Numbered from the stretch's first letter, positions 1 through 5,908 are shown. The stretch is 8,396 nt of DNA from Eubacterium sp. (GCA_024681495.1 JAILAS010000109.1:1-8396), one strand, 5' to 3'. Made by a program: numbers and translations. Notes: generated by a model not told the origin, from the sequence alone.

Positions 1-1100
1 TCTTTTGCGGCCGGCGGATTGTGCGCCCCATCGATGTACAATGCGGCCCCCCGCGGCAAAATCCCGAGCCGCTCGAGCCTCCCCGGCGGCGCCTTAAATG
101 TAAAAACATACTCCGGACTTCGCCCCGGGTTACAATCCGGCTTCGCCCCCGGCCTGTCCCCAAGCTCCCTGAATGACTCAGCTCCAAGCTTTTCCTTAAG
201 TGCGCCGAATGCCGCAATGGCCGTCGCGGCGTTTATCACCTGGTATCGCGCGGGCGAGTCTATCTCGTAGCGCCTGCCCCCGTACGTGAAGGAGGTATGC
301 ATCGCTTCGTCTGATGCGTCCTGCGTCACCTCGACGGAAACGACGTCGTGCATCGCTTCATCGACGGGGGTGGTCTTAGTCCCTTCGCCCGCGGCGCTCT
401 GCGTTATGTCAACCTGCACCGTGCCGGCGGACACATTGTCGGCGCGTGCCCTGATTACGGCCCCGACGGAAGCCTCCTGGGGGGCCGAAACCGCGATGCA
501 GCCCGGCTTTATTATCCCCGCTTTATGGGTAGCTATCTCTTCAATCGTATCGCCGAGGAAGGACCTGTGCTCCACCCCGACAGGCGTAATCACGCTGACG
601 AGCGGCGCGGCGATGATGTTAGTCGCGTCCAGAAGCCCCCCCATGCCGGCCTCGTAGATGGCGATATCGCACTCTTCCTTATAAAAATAAAGAAAGGCCG
701 CGACCGTCTCCACCTCGAAGAGCGTGGGATGATATCCCTCTTCTTCGACCATTGCGGCGCAGGCCGACTCCACGGTCGAAAGGATATCCCAAAGCTCGTC
801 GTCTCCTATAGAGTCGTCGCCTATCCTCCACATCTCGCGGTACTCGAAGACGGAGGGCGACGAGAATGTGCCGACCTTAAGCCCCGCATCCTGCAAAAGC
901 TCGCCCAGAAACCGGGCGGTCGAGCCCTTTCCGTTCGTGCCGGAGATCTGCACACAAGGTGTTAGATCGCAGAGCCTGCCCGGAGCGCCGACCGCATCGG
1001 ACACCCTGTCGCTAAGGGACGTGACAGCCTCAAGCCCCGGCTTAGAACCCAGATGCTTTAAGCCTTCGGTGTATTTTTCGATTCTCTCAGCCGATGTCAT
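1..1100 (-). CDS. folC: Bifunctional folylpolyglutamate synthase / dihydrofolate synthase, C-terminus cut by window edge
   Basis: Adds glutamate to folates (and, in bifunctional members, to dihydropteroate) using ATP, in the cytoplasm. My translation of the minus strand is open from ATG at 1100 to the left edge: 366 codons of a family usually about 430 long. Visible motifs are the P-loop SGTNGKGST (residues 53-61), FSSPSVFEYRE (79-89), FEVET (128-132), GMGGLLDATN (152-161), a metal-ligand type His178, KAGIIK (193-198, its Lys being the residue carbamylated in characterised members), INAATAIAA (289-297) at the domain junction, and DGAHNP (357-362) opening the C-terminal ligase domain. The start lies 3 nt after the dtd stop and in the same frame, so it cannot begin further upstream; AAGGAG about 15 nt before the ATG is a rather distant Shine-Dalgarno. 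Odd points: Leu156 where relatives usually have Arg (GLGGRLDATN), and an enlarged, partly duplicated linker (about 228-268). Family assignment is secure; strict FolC versus FPGS-only activity is not resolved. Confidence 0.95.
   Translation of the reverse strand, partial: MTSAERIEKYTEGLKHLGSKPGLEAVTSLSDRVSDAVGAPGRLCDLTPCVQISGTNGKGSTARFLGELLQDAGLKVGTFSSPSVFEYREMWRIGDDSIGDDELWDILSTVESACAAMVEEEGYHPTLFEVETVAAFLYFYKEECDIAIYEAGMGGLLDATNIIAAPLVSVITPVGVEHRSFLGDTIEEIATHKAGIIKPGCIAVSAPQEASVGAVIRARADNVSAGTVQVDITQSAAGEGTKTTPVDEAMHDVVSVEVTQDASDEAMHTSFTYGGRRYEIDSPARYQVINAATAIAAFGALKEKLGAESFRELGDRPGAKPDCNPGRSPEYVFTFKAPPGRLERLGILPRGAALYIDGAHNPPAAK
297..419 (-). repeat. Imperfect internal duplication within the folC interdomain linker
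   Basis: Residues 228-251 and 254-268 of FolC look like two diverged copies of one block. VQVDITQSA and VSVEVTQDA are each followed by DEAMH (247-251 and 264-268). The first copy carries about ten extra residues (AGEGTKTTPV). At DNA level tgcatcgctt recurs exactly 51 bp apart (298 and 349), so the reading frame is kept. The segment sits where the N-terminal ATPase domain joins the C-terminal domain and is not part of a catalytic motif. Confidence 0.6.
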
Positions 1101-1103
1101 GTC

Positions 1104-1556
1104 CTAGTATCCCAGCTCCTTCGAATCGAGTATGATGGTGAACGGTCCGTCATTTAATAAGGAAACGGCCATGTCGGCCCCGAAGACTCCGGTCTGCATC
1201 TCTATGCCCTCTTTTTCGCCCAGCTCGACGCAGTATTCGTAGAGCTCATTGGCGTAGTCGGGGGAACCTGCCTTGGTGAAGGACGGCCTGTTTCCCTTGC
1301 GGCAGTCCGCGTAGAGCGTGAACTGCGAAACCATGAGGATGGCCCCTCCCACTGTCTTAAGATCCAGGTTCGTCTTGCCGAAGTCGTCCTCGAATATCCT
1401 CATTTTAATGAGCTTCGACATCATCCGCTCGGCTATCTCTCTGGTGTCGGAATCCTCCACGCCGACCAGGACCACGTAGCCCTTGCCGATGCGTCCGGAG
1501 ACCTCGTCATTGGCGGTGCATACCGCCTTCCTTACTCTTTGAACCACAAATCTCAT
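1104..1556 (-). CDS. dtd: D-aminoacyl-tRNA deacylase
   Basis: Hydrolyses D-amino acids (and glycine mischarged on tRNA-Ala) from tRNAs, recycling the tRNA; a cytoplasmic homodimer. At 150 residues it has the normal family length, and it matches end to end: MRFVVQRVRKA start, SQFTLYADCRKGNRPSF with the catalytic-loop SQFTLY (77-82), GVFGADM (123-129) and NDGPFTI (135-141), whose Gly-Pro is the cross-subunit chiral-proofreading motif. The usual sequence there is GPVT, so Phe for Val is a small deviation. The start is supported by AGAGAGGA about 6 nt upstream of ATG. It lies 39 nt after lysR and 3 nt before folC on the same strand, so co-transcription with both is likely. In many Firmicutes dtd belongs to a recJ-apt-relA-dtd cluster; here recJ lies a few kilobases away with other genes between. 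Confidence 0.97.
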   Translation of the reverse strand: MRFVVQRVRKAVCTANDEVSGRIGKGYVVLVGVEDSDTREIAERMMSKLIKMRIFEDDFGKTNLDLKTVGGAILMVSQFTLYADCRKGNRPSFTKAGSPDYANELYEYCVELGEKEGIEMQTGVFGADMAVSLLNDGPFTIILDSKELGY

Positions 1557-1595
1557 TTCGATATCCTCTCTTTATATGTAATGTCTTATCCGATT

Positions 1596-2501
1596 TCATT
1601 CCCTGTCGTCGTCCTTTTGGGCAAACCACTGCGGGAGAAGCTCGCAGAACCGGAGCGCCGCGTCGTTTTTAAGGTCCTTCCTCCTGGCCATGTACAGCGG
1701 ATCACTGACGGGGATGTCCATGGTCAGGAACATGCTGTTAGAGCAGCTCCTGTCCCACTCGTGGGTAAACGTGTAGCCCAGTCCGCTCGAGACCTCCGCC
1801 AGTATGGTGTCGTGATTGGGAAGGAAGCTTAGCACGGGATCCGCGCCGAAGCGCTTGAGTATATTTACCTCCTTCTCGCCGTTCCTCCTGAGCACGGGAT
1901 GCTCCTGTACGTATACCGGCTGGTTGGCGAAGTCGGAAATCTTCGGGATTTCCGAGTAGGCCACAGGATTGTTCCTGGAGTAAAGGATTTTGAAGTTGCT
2001 GTCGTATAGAAGCGTGTCAACTATACTCTTGCCCTGCCCCTTCAGCAGAAACTCGAAGAGAATCACGGCATCGAAGTACCCGTCGGAAAGATGCGGGATG
2101 AGCTGTCCGGGGCTCACCGACTCCATGGTCACGGATACGTTGGGATAGAGCTTCTCCCACCTGCGCATGAAGGGCATGACGTGACTGACAATGTCGAGGC
2201 CCTCTATTAGCCCCAACTTAACTTTTCCGCTCACGGCGTTGCTAAGGCTCTGCGCCTTGATAACGGCCTCCTCGTATTCCTTTATCTGCCTGGTGAAAAG
2301 CTCGTAGAACAGCTCGCCCGCCTCGGTGAGCTTTAAGTCCCTCTTCTTAGACCTGTCGAAGAGCGGGACCCCCACCTCCTTCTCGAGCAGCGATATCTGC
2401 TGGGACAGGGCGGACTGAGTCACGAAAAGACGGGATGATGCCTTGGTAAAGCTCATCCTCTCAGCCACTTCTATGAAATATTTTATCTTTCTTGTGTCCA
2501 T
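1596..2501 (-). CDS. LysR-family transcriptional regulator, divergent from the flavoenzyme gene
   Basis: A DNA-binding regulator of 301 residues, the usual LysR length. Residues 1-60 form the winged helix-turn-helix: MDTRKIKYFIEVAE, then SFTKASSRLFVTQSALSQQI (17-36) and LEKEVGVPLFDR (39-50), followed by a linker helix to about residue 88. Residues about 90-295 are the periplasmic-binding-protein-like effector domain, starting KVKLGLIEG, where a small ligand normally binds. The start is supported by GGAG 9 nt upstream of ATG. It is transcribed away from the flavoenzyme gene at 2696, the standard LysR arrangement for controlling a divergent target and its own gene, and a dyad plus overlapping promoters lie between them. 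The inducer cannot be deduced from the sequence; a substrate or product of the flavoenzyme is the obvious guess. It may also carry dtd and folC on its transcript. Confidence 0.95.
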   Translation of the reverse strand: MDTRKIKYFIEVAERMSFTKASSRLFVTQSALSQQISLLEKEVGVPLFDRSKKRDLKLTEAGELFYELFTRQIKEYEEAVIKAQSLSNAVSGKVKLGLIEGLDIVSHVMPFMRRWEKLYPNVSVTMESVSPGQLIPHLSDGYFDAVILFEFLLKGQGKSIVDTLLYDSNFKILYSRNNPVAYSEIPKISDFANQPVYVQEHPVLRRNGEKEVNILKRFGADPVLSFLPNHDTILAEVSSGLGYTFTHEWDRSCSNSMFLTMDIPVSDPLYMARRKDLKNDAALRFCELLPQWFAQKDDDRE

Positions 2502-2524
2502 ATGTACAGTCTCCGTAATTATGT

Positions 2525-2542
2525 TATTAGTGAATACTAATA
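2525..2542. promoter_or_regulatory. Candidate LysR operator (18-bp perfect dyad)
   Basis: TATTAGT-GAAT-ACTAATA is a perfect inverted repeat with 7-bp arms. Its centre (2533/2534) is about 66 bp upstream of the predicted flavoenzyme transcription start (about 2600), where LysR proteins usually place their recognition site. It also covers the predicted lysR start (about 2535), which would fit autorepression. T-N11-A pairs typical of LysR boxes occur in it (2527/2539, 2528/2540), but the dyad axis is even-spaced, unlike the commonest odd-spaced boxes. Binding is inference. Confidence 0.6.
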
Positions 2543-2571
2543 TAATATATAGGCATATTCCGACTTGTCAA
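2542..2571 (-). promoter_or_regulatory. Predicted lysR promoter
   Basis: On the minus strand there is a perfect -35 box TTGACA (2571-2566), an 18-bp spacer and TATTAT (2547-2542, one mismatch to TATAAT). The predicted start is near 2535, giving a leader of about 33 nt before the lysR ATG at 2501. The -35 box lies on the same bases as the -35 of the opposing promoter. Confidence 0.6.
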
Positions 2572-2593
2572 GAGTTTACGCGATTGCTATCAT
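2565..2593 (+). promoter_or_regulatory. Predicted promoter of the flavoenzyme gene
   Basis: TTGTCA (2565-2570), a 17-bp spacer and TATCAT (2588-2593) make a good sigma-70/sigma-A type promoter with one mismatch in each box. The start would be near 2600, leaving a leader of about 95 nt. The -35 sits in the palindrome CTTGTCAAG (2564-2572), which also supplies the lysR -35, so two polymerases could not easily occupy both promoters at once. Confidence 0.6.
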
Positions 2594-2599
2594 ATATTG

Positions 2600-2695
2600 T
2601 AGCGGTTGTAGACCGCCCATAAGTACGTTTGACCATAACAGGTCTTGCTATTTGGGGGTATGAAACCATCAACGAAAGGGAGGTAAACGTAACTC
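2600..2695 (+). promoter_or_regulatory. Structured 5' leader of the flavoenzyme gene, with ribosome binding site
   Basis: The leader holds GCGGT-TGTAG-ACCGC (2602-2616), a possible hairpin at the very 5' end, and GACC-ATAACA-GGTC (2631-2644). The ribosome binding site is AAAGGGAGGT (2675-2684), 11 nt before ATG. ACCGCCC (2612-2618) matches the complement of GGGAGGT (2678-2684) at 6 of 7 positions, so it could pair with the ribosome site when not held in the first hairpin. There is no U-tract, so a transcription terminator is not indicated. It does not resemble any riboswitch class I know. Confidence 0.3.
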
Positions 2696-4645
2696 ATGAA
2701 CAAGCAATTTTCACACGCTCTGTCACCCATCAGAGTAAACAGAAAGTTCTACAAGAACAGGATTTGTGTGGCACCTATCACACCCCACTCATCCAGTAAT
2801 GGAGAACTTTATCCCAACGAGGCAGCTCTGGAGTACTTCGAGAGCCGCGCACGTACCGGCGCAGGCATGGTATGGTGTGCAGGCGCCAAGTTCGTAGACG
2901 TCTTCGACGACGGCGAGCACTGCACCTGGGACACAGAGACCTTCAATCATAAGAACGGTCTTAACATGTTGGCCGAGCGCATCCACGCTCATGGTGCTCT
3001 CGCAGGTATGGAGGCACACGGACTGACACCCGGATCATGGCGTCAGGGCCCGCCCATCACATGTTCAGACGGAAACCGTTTCATGCAGTCTCCGCCCATC
3101 GGCCAGGAGATGACCAAGGAGGAGATTAAGCGCTACGTAGAGGCTGAGGCCAAGATGTGTGCGAACCTTCAGGAAGTCGGCTTCGATGCCATCCTCTTCC
3201 ACTTCGGACACCAGATTCCCATCGCTCAGTTCCTCTCTCCGCTCTCCAACCATCGTACGGACGAGTACGGCGGAAGCCTTGAGAACCGTTGCCGCATCTG
3301 CGTGGAGATTCTCGACGCATGTCGTGAGGCCACTCATGGAAGGATGATCTTCGAGGTCCGCATGAGCGCCACAGAGTTCTCCGAGGACGGCTACGACGTA
3401 GAGGAAGGTATCCGTATCGCCGAGATCCTTCAGGAGCACTGCGACATCATCCAGGCTTCCTGCGGACAGGTTACGGAGAAGTACATGACATGGACTCATC
3501 CCTGTCAGCATATGGAGGATCACCCGAACCTCTGGCTCGCAGAGAAGTTCAAGAAGTCCGGTAAGATTCACGTGCCCGTTACCGCAGTAGGCGGTCTCGA
3601 GAGCCTTCAGGCAGCAGAGGACGCCATTGCAGCAGGCAAGTGCGACTTCTTCGCCGTTGCCCGCCAGCTCATCGCAGATCCCAAGATGATCAAGAAGGCC
3701 ATCGACGGAAAGGCAGATGACGTAACACCCTGTATCAAGTGCATGAGATGCCACGATTCGGACTGCTACGCTCACATCTTCCGCTGCGCCGTTAACCCGA
3801 CCATCGGCTACGAGACCTGCGCCGAGAAGATGTTCCCCGCACAGCCCGAGAGGCTTAAGAACGTTGCAGTTATCGGCGGTGGCCCCGCAGGTATGAAGGC
3901 AGCCATCACAGCCTTCGACAGAGGCCATAAGGTAACTCTCTTCGAGGCCAAGGATTACCTCGGCGGAGCGCTCGACTTCTCCAAGTACGTCGAGTTCAAG
4001 TATGCTCTTTGCAGATATAAGGACTTCCTTATCAAGCAGATCCGCAAGCGCGACATCGTTGTTCACATGAACACCGAGGTTAAGCCCGCAGATCTCAACG
4101 GCAAGTTCGACGCCGTTATCATCGCAGTAGGTGCCGAGCCCGTAATGCTTCCCGTTGAGGGATACGACGTAAGCAACGGTATCATCGCCACTTCCGCTTA
4201 CGGCCACGAGGGCGAGATCGGCGACAACATCGTCATCATCGGTGGCGGTCAGGTAGGTTGCGAGACCGCTCTTCACCTGGCAGACATGGGCAAGAAGGTC
4301 TCCATCATCGAGATGCAGAGCGGACTTTGCCCTGAGGCTTCCAAGACCTGCGCAGACGAGATTCGTATCTGCCTCGAGGAGAACGAGAACTTCACTCCCA
4401 TCCTCGGTGCAGCCTGCAAGAAGGTTGAGAAGCACGCCGTTACCTATACTCAGGACGGACAGGATAAGACCGTTGAGGCCGATACCGTTATCCTCGCAGC
4501 CGGCATGAAGCCCAAGAGCGCACTCGCTGACAGCTTCATCATGGACTGCGACGTACCCGAGTGGTATGTAGTCGGTGACTGCGTAAACGCACGTACCGTA
4601 GAGCAGGCTACCGCAGAGGCTTACAACGCCGCAATGGAGCTGTAA
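2696..4645 (+). CDS. FMN/4Fe-4S/FAD-dependent NAD(P)H:flavin oxidoreductase (Old Yellow Enzyme; 2,4-dienoyl-CoA reductase / enoate reductase type)
   Basis: A three-cofactor ene-reductase-like enzyme of 649 residues, the normal length for the family of FadH, trimethylamine dehydrogenase, BaiCD/BaiH, daidzein reductase and cinnamate reductase. These move electrons from NAD(P)H through FAD and 4Fe-4S to FMN, which reduces an activated C=C bond. Residues 8-340 are the FMN TIM barrel: His169 and His172 in FHFGH, QFLSPLSNHRTDEYGGSLENR (178-198), VRMSATEF (221-228), AVGG (297-300), ARQLIADP (322-329). The cluster ligands are C346, C349, C352 and C364, with an extra C357. Residues 391-649 hold the FAD motif GGGPAG (394-399), a second Rossmann motif GGGQVG (516-521) for NAD(P)H, and VVGDC (625-629). 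Odd: the usual Tyr two residues after the second His (HGYL/HSYL) is Ile174 in HQIP. Codon choice is more biased than in neighbouring genes (essentially no ATA or CGG), suggesting high expression. Substrate unknown: steroid, bile acid, bilin, flavonoid or aryl-acrylate relatives all exist. Confidence 0.93.
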   Translation: MNKQFSHALSPIRVNRKFYKNRICVAPITPHSSSNGELYPNEAALEYFESRARTGAGMVWCAGAKFVDVFDDGEHCTWDTETFNHKNGLNMLAERIHAHGALAGMEAHGLTPGSWRQGPPITCSDGNRFMQSPPIGQEMTKEEIKRYVEAEAKMCANLQEVGFDAILFHFGHQIPIAQFLSPLSNHRTDEYGGSLENRCRICVEILDACREATHGRMIFEVRMSATEFSEDGYDVEEGIRIAEILQEHCDIIQASCGQVTEKYMTWTHPCQHMEDHPNLWLAEKFKKSGKIHVPVTAVGGLESLQAAEDAIAAGKCDFFAVARQLIADPKMIKKAIDGKADDVTPCIKCMRCHDSDCYAHIFRCAVNPTIGYETCAEKMFPAQPERLKNVAVIGGGPAGMKAAITAFDRGHKVTLFEAKDYLGGALDFSKYVEFKYALCRYKDFLIKQIRKRDIVVHMNTEVKPADLNGKFDAVIIAVGAEPVMLPVEGYDVSNGIIATSAYGHEGEIGDNIVIIGGGQVGCETALHLADMGKKVSIIEMQSGLCPEASKTCADEIRICLEENENFTPILGAACKKVEKHAVTYTQDGQDKTVEADTVILAAGMKPKSALADSFIMDCDVPEWYVVGDCVNARTVEQATAEAYNAAMEL

Positions 4646-4684
4646 TCTTCCGCCCTTAGCCGAAGCTAAAACCAATAAACAAAA

Positions 4685-4723
4685 AAGCCTCGTAGGATTT
4701 GATACTCCTACGAGGCTTCTTTT
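4685..4723. terminator. Strong bidirectional Rho-independent terminator shared by convergent genes
   Basis: AAGCCTCGTAGGA (4685-4697) and TCCTACGAGGCTT (4706-4718) form a perfect 13-bp stem with an 8-nt loop. Plus-strand reading gives CTTCTTTT after the stem, ending the flavoenzyme transcript. Minus-strand reading gives GGCTTTTTTGTTT, an even better U-tract, ending the 48-aa gene transcript. A small extra hairpin, TTAGC-CGAA-GCTAA (4656-4669), precedes it on the plus strand. Confidence 0.95.
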
Positions 4724-4733
4724 ATCTAAAATT

Positions 4734-4880
4734 TTACTTGCTGGCAATCAAAGCTTCTACTGCCTGCTGTGTGGAGCAGTTATGCTCGCTTCTGTATGCT
4801 ACAACGTCCTCAGACTTAATTCCAAGAGCCTTGGCAGCGTTAATGAGTTCTCCAAAAACAAATCCATCATGATTAGGCAT
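4734..4880 (-). CDS. Small protein of unknown function, 48 residues
   Basis: I do not recognise this protein. The minus-strand frame reads MPNHDGFVFGELI at the start and ends AVEALIASK with TAA. AAGGAGG (4895-4889) sits 8 nt before the ATG, the best ribosome site in the window, and the gene ends about 10 nt before a minus-strand-competent terminator. These signals argue that it is a true gene. The sequence suggests two helices (about 9-20, GELINAAKALG, and about 37-47, TQQAVEALIAS) joined by KSEDVVAYRSEHNCS, with one Cys (C35); there is no signal peptide or membrane segment. Charge is balanced and no catalytic motif is seen. Its codon use is more AT-rich than folC or recJ. It converges on the flavoenzyme gene and lies 104 nt downstream of the permease, with a possible promoter in that gap. 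It could be a small regulator, an accessory subunit or a cytosolic domain remnant; none of these can be chosen from sequence. Confidence 0.8.
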   Translation of the reverse strand: MPNHDGFVFGELINAAKALGIKSEDVVAYRSEHNCSTQQAVEALIASK

Positions 4881-4895
4881 AATCTGTTCCTCCTT

Positions 4896-4928
4896 AGTTA
4901 ATACTTAACTCAAGCGCACCTTTGGTGC
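4896..4928 (-). promoter_or_regulatory. Two inverted repeats in the leader of the 48-aa gene
   Basis: On the minus strand GCACC-AAA-GGTGC (4928-4916) is followed by AGTTAA-GTA-TTAACT (4910-4896), which ends directly at the AAGGAGG ribosome site. Both repeats are perfect. They could be mRNA hairpins that stabilise the message or control access to the ribosome site, or DNA operator sites. Neither has a U-run, so they are not terminators of the upstream permease transcript. Confidence 0.45.
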
Positions 4929-4946
4929 ATTTCCCTTTACGAGCTA

Positions 4947-4975
4947 ATATTACAAAAGGATTTTACAAAACACAA
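4947..4975 (-). promoter_or_regulatory. Possible promoter for the 48-aa gene
   Basis: The minus strand has TTGTGT (4975-4970), a 17-bp spacer and TAATAT (4952-4947), in an AT-rich stretch just after the permease stop. Matches to consensus are 3/6 and 4/6, so this is weak. A start near 4940 would give a leader of about 60 nt that contains both inverted repeats. Read-through from the permease is the alternative, since no terminator separates them. Confidence 0.35.
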
Positions 4976-4984
4976 CTGCCACAA

Positions 4985-5908
4985 TCAGATACTACTATCC
5001 GATTTGGTTATAATGGATTTTTTGCCTATGCGCCCATTGTTATAAAGAAACAGTAGGATAGATGCGCCGACAATTACGACATATCCGATGACGCTCCAGC
5101 CGTCCGGGAGCTCTCCTAGCACGAAAAATCCAAGCATCGCGGCAAAAATCAGCTGGGTGTAGTCGTAGATCGATATCTCCCGGGCCGGAGCCTTGACGTA
5201 CGCCTGCGTTATGGTGAACTGTCCGCCGGTGGCCGCCAATCCGGCACAGACGAGACACGCGAGCTGGTAAGGGGTTAACATAACTCCGTCGACTATGCAG
5301 TACGGAATCGCCGCTGCCGTCGAAAACGCCGAAAAGAAAAACACGATGAACGGTCCTGCCACCCCCTGCTCTCCCAGCCTCCTGACGAAGGTGTAAGCCA
5401 GGCCGGCGCACATGCCGCCGCAGGCACCTATAAGAGCCGGCCACATCGTATCGGATGCCACCATCGTAATGAATCCGGGCTTCACTATGAAGACCGTGCC
5501 TACGAACGCCAGAAATACACAGAATCCCTGGAAGAACGTGAGCGTCTCCTTAAGTATGAGTACGGAGAAAACGAGCGCGAAGAACGGCGAAAGCTTATTC
5601 AGCATGGACGCGTCCGAGAGCTCGAGCTTCCCGAGCGCGTAGAAATTGCACCACATCCCGACGGTTCCGAAGGCAGCCCTCATGATAAGGCCGGGAAGCG
5701 TCTTCTTAGAAAGTCCGGTCGGCTTCCTGTCCCTGAGCAAAAGGACGCCGGATACGATGGCCGCCACCGCATTCCGAAAGAACGTCTTCTCGATGAAAGG
5801 CACATCCCCGCTCATCCTCACGAAGAGATTCATCAGCGCGAAGAAGAACGCGGATGCAATTATACAGATAATTCCTATGTTTCTGTCGCTTAACTTAACT
5901 CTGCTCAT
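4985..5908 (-). CDS. DMT-superfamily (EamA) inner-membrane permease
   Basis: An integral membrane transporter of 307 residues, the standard length for the ten-TM EamA type of drug/metabolite transporter. Two homologous halves are visible, about 11-143 and 154-288. Hydrophobic segments lie near 11-30, 41-58, 72-91, 98-119, 127-144, 154-174, 185-205, 212-232, 245-266 and 271-288. Family-like features include SAFFFALMNLFVR in TM1, KLSPFFALVFSVLILKE around TM4 (the EamA 'hinge' before TM5), and YTQLIFAAMLGFFVLGE in the matching segment of the second half. The C-tail is basic and then polar. The substrate cannot be predicted; EamA members export amino acids, nucleobases or other metabolites. The ATG overlaps the 3' end of recJ by 14 nt (ATGAGCAGAGTTAA) and has only a poor ribosome site, so translation is probably coupled to recJ. 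A link with the flavoenzyme module is possible but unsupported. Confidence 0.93.
   Translation of the reverse strand: MSRVKLSDRNIGIICIIASAFFFALMNLFVRMSGDVPFIEKTFFRNAVAAIVSGVLLLRDRKPTGLSKKTLPGLIMRAAFGTVGMWCNFYALGKLELSDASMLNKLSPFFALVFSVLILKETLTFFQGFCVFLAFVGTVFIVKPGFITMVASDTMWPALIGACGGMCAGLAYTFVRRLGEQGVAGPFIVFFFSAFSTAAAIPYCIVDGVMLTPYQLACLVCAGLAATGGQFTITQAYVKAPAREISIYDYTQLIFAAMLGFFVLGELPDGWSVIGYVVIVGASILLFLYNNGRIGKKSIITKSDSSI

Noticed and set aside
348..965. 205-codon plus-strand frame
   Set aside because: It is opposite folC, whose motifs are complete and continuous on the minus strand. The shadow frame has no ribosome site and no recognisable domain.
1101..1106. Programmed read-through from dtd into folC (same frame, TAG-GAC-ATG)
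   Set aside because: Both proteins have normal-length family starts and ends, and no stimulatory structure is evident. The shared frame has a one in three chance of occurring anyway.
2696..4645. Assigning the flavoenzyme to bile acid (BaiCD/BaiH), bilirubin (BilR) or another named reductase
   Set aside because: Shared domain layout does not give substrate. No bai-type neighbours are present and the active-site segment differs from those I can recall.
3065..4747. 560-codon open frame on the minus strand opposite the flavoenzyme gene
   Set aside because: It lies antisense to a gene with complete family motifs. Its translation is low-complexity Leu/Val/Gly/Cys with no domain, it has no ribosome site, and it runs through the terminator. 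It is a by-product of the biased codon use of the plus-strand gene.
4916..4928. Hairpin GCACC-AAA-GGTGC as terminator of the permease transcript
   Set aside because: The stem is only 5 bp and is followed by GCTTGAG, not a U-run.
5040..5444. 134-codon minus-strand frame inside the permease gene
   Set aside because: The Arg/Gly-rich translation is an out-of-frame reading of the EamA permease, which has ten clear hydrophobic segments in its own frame.
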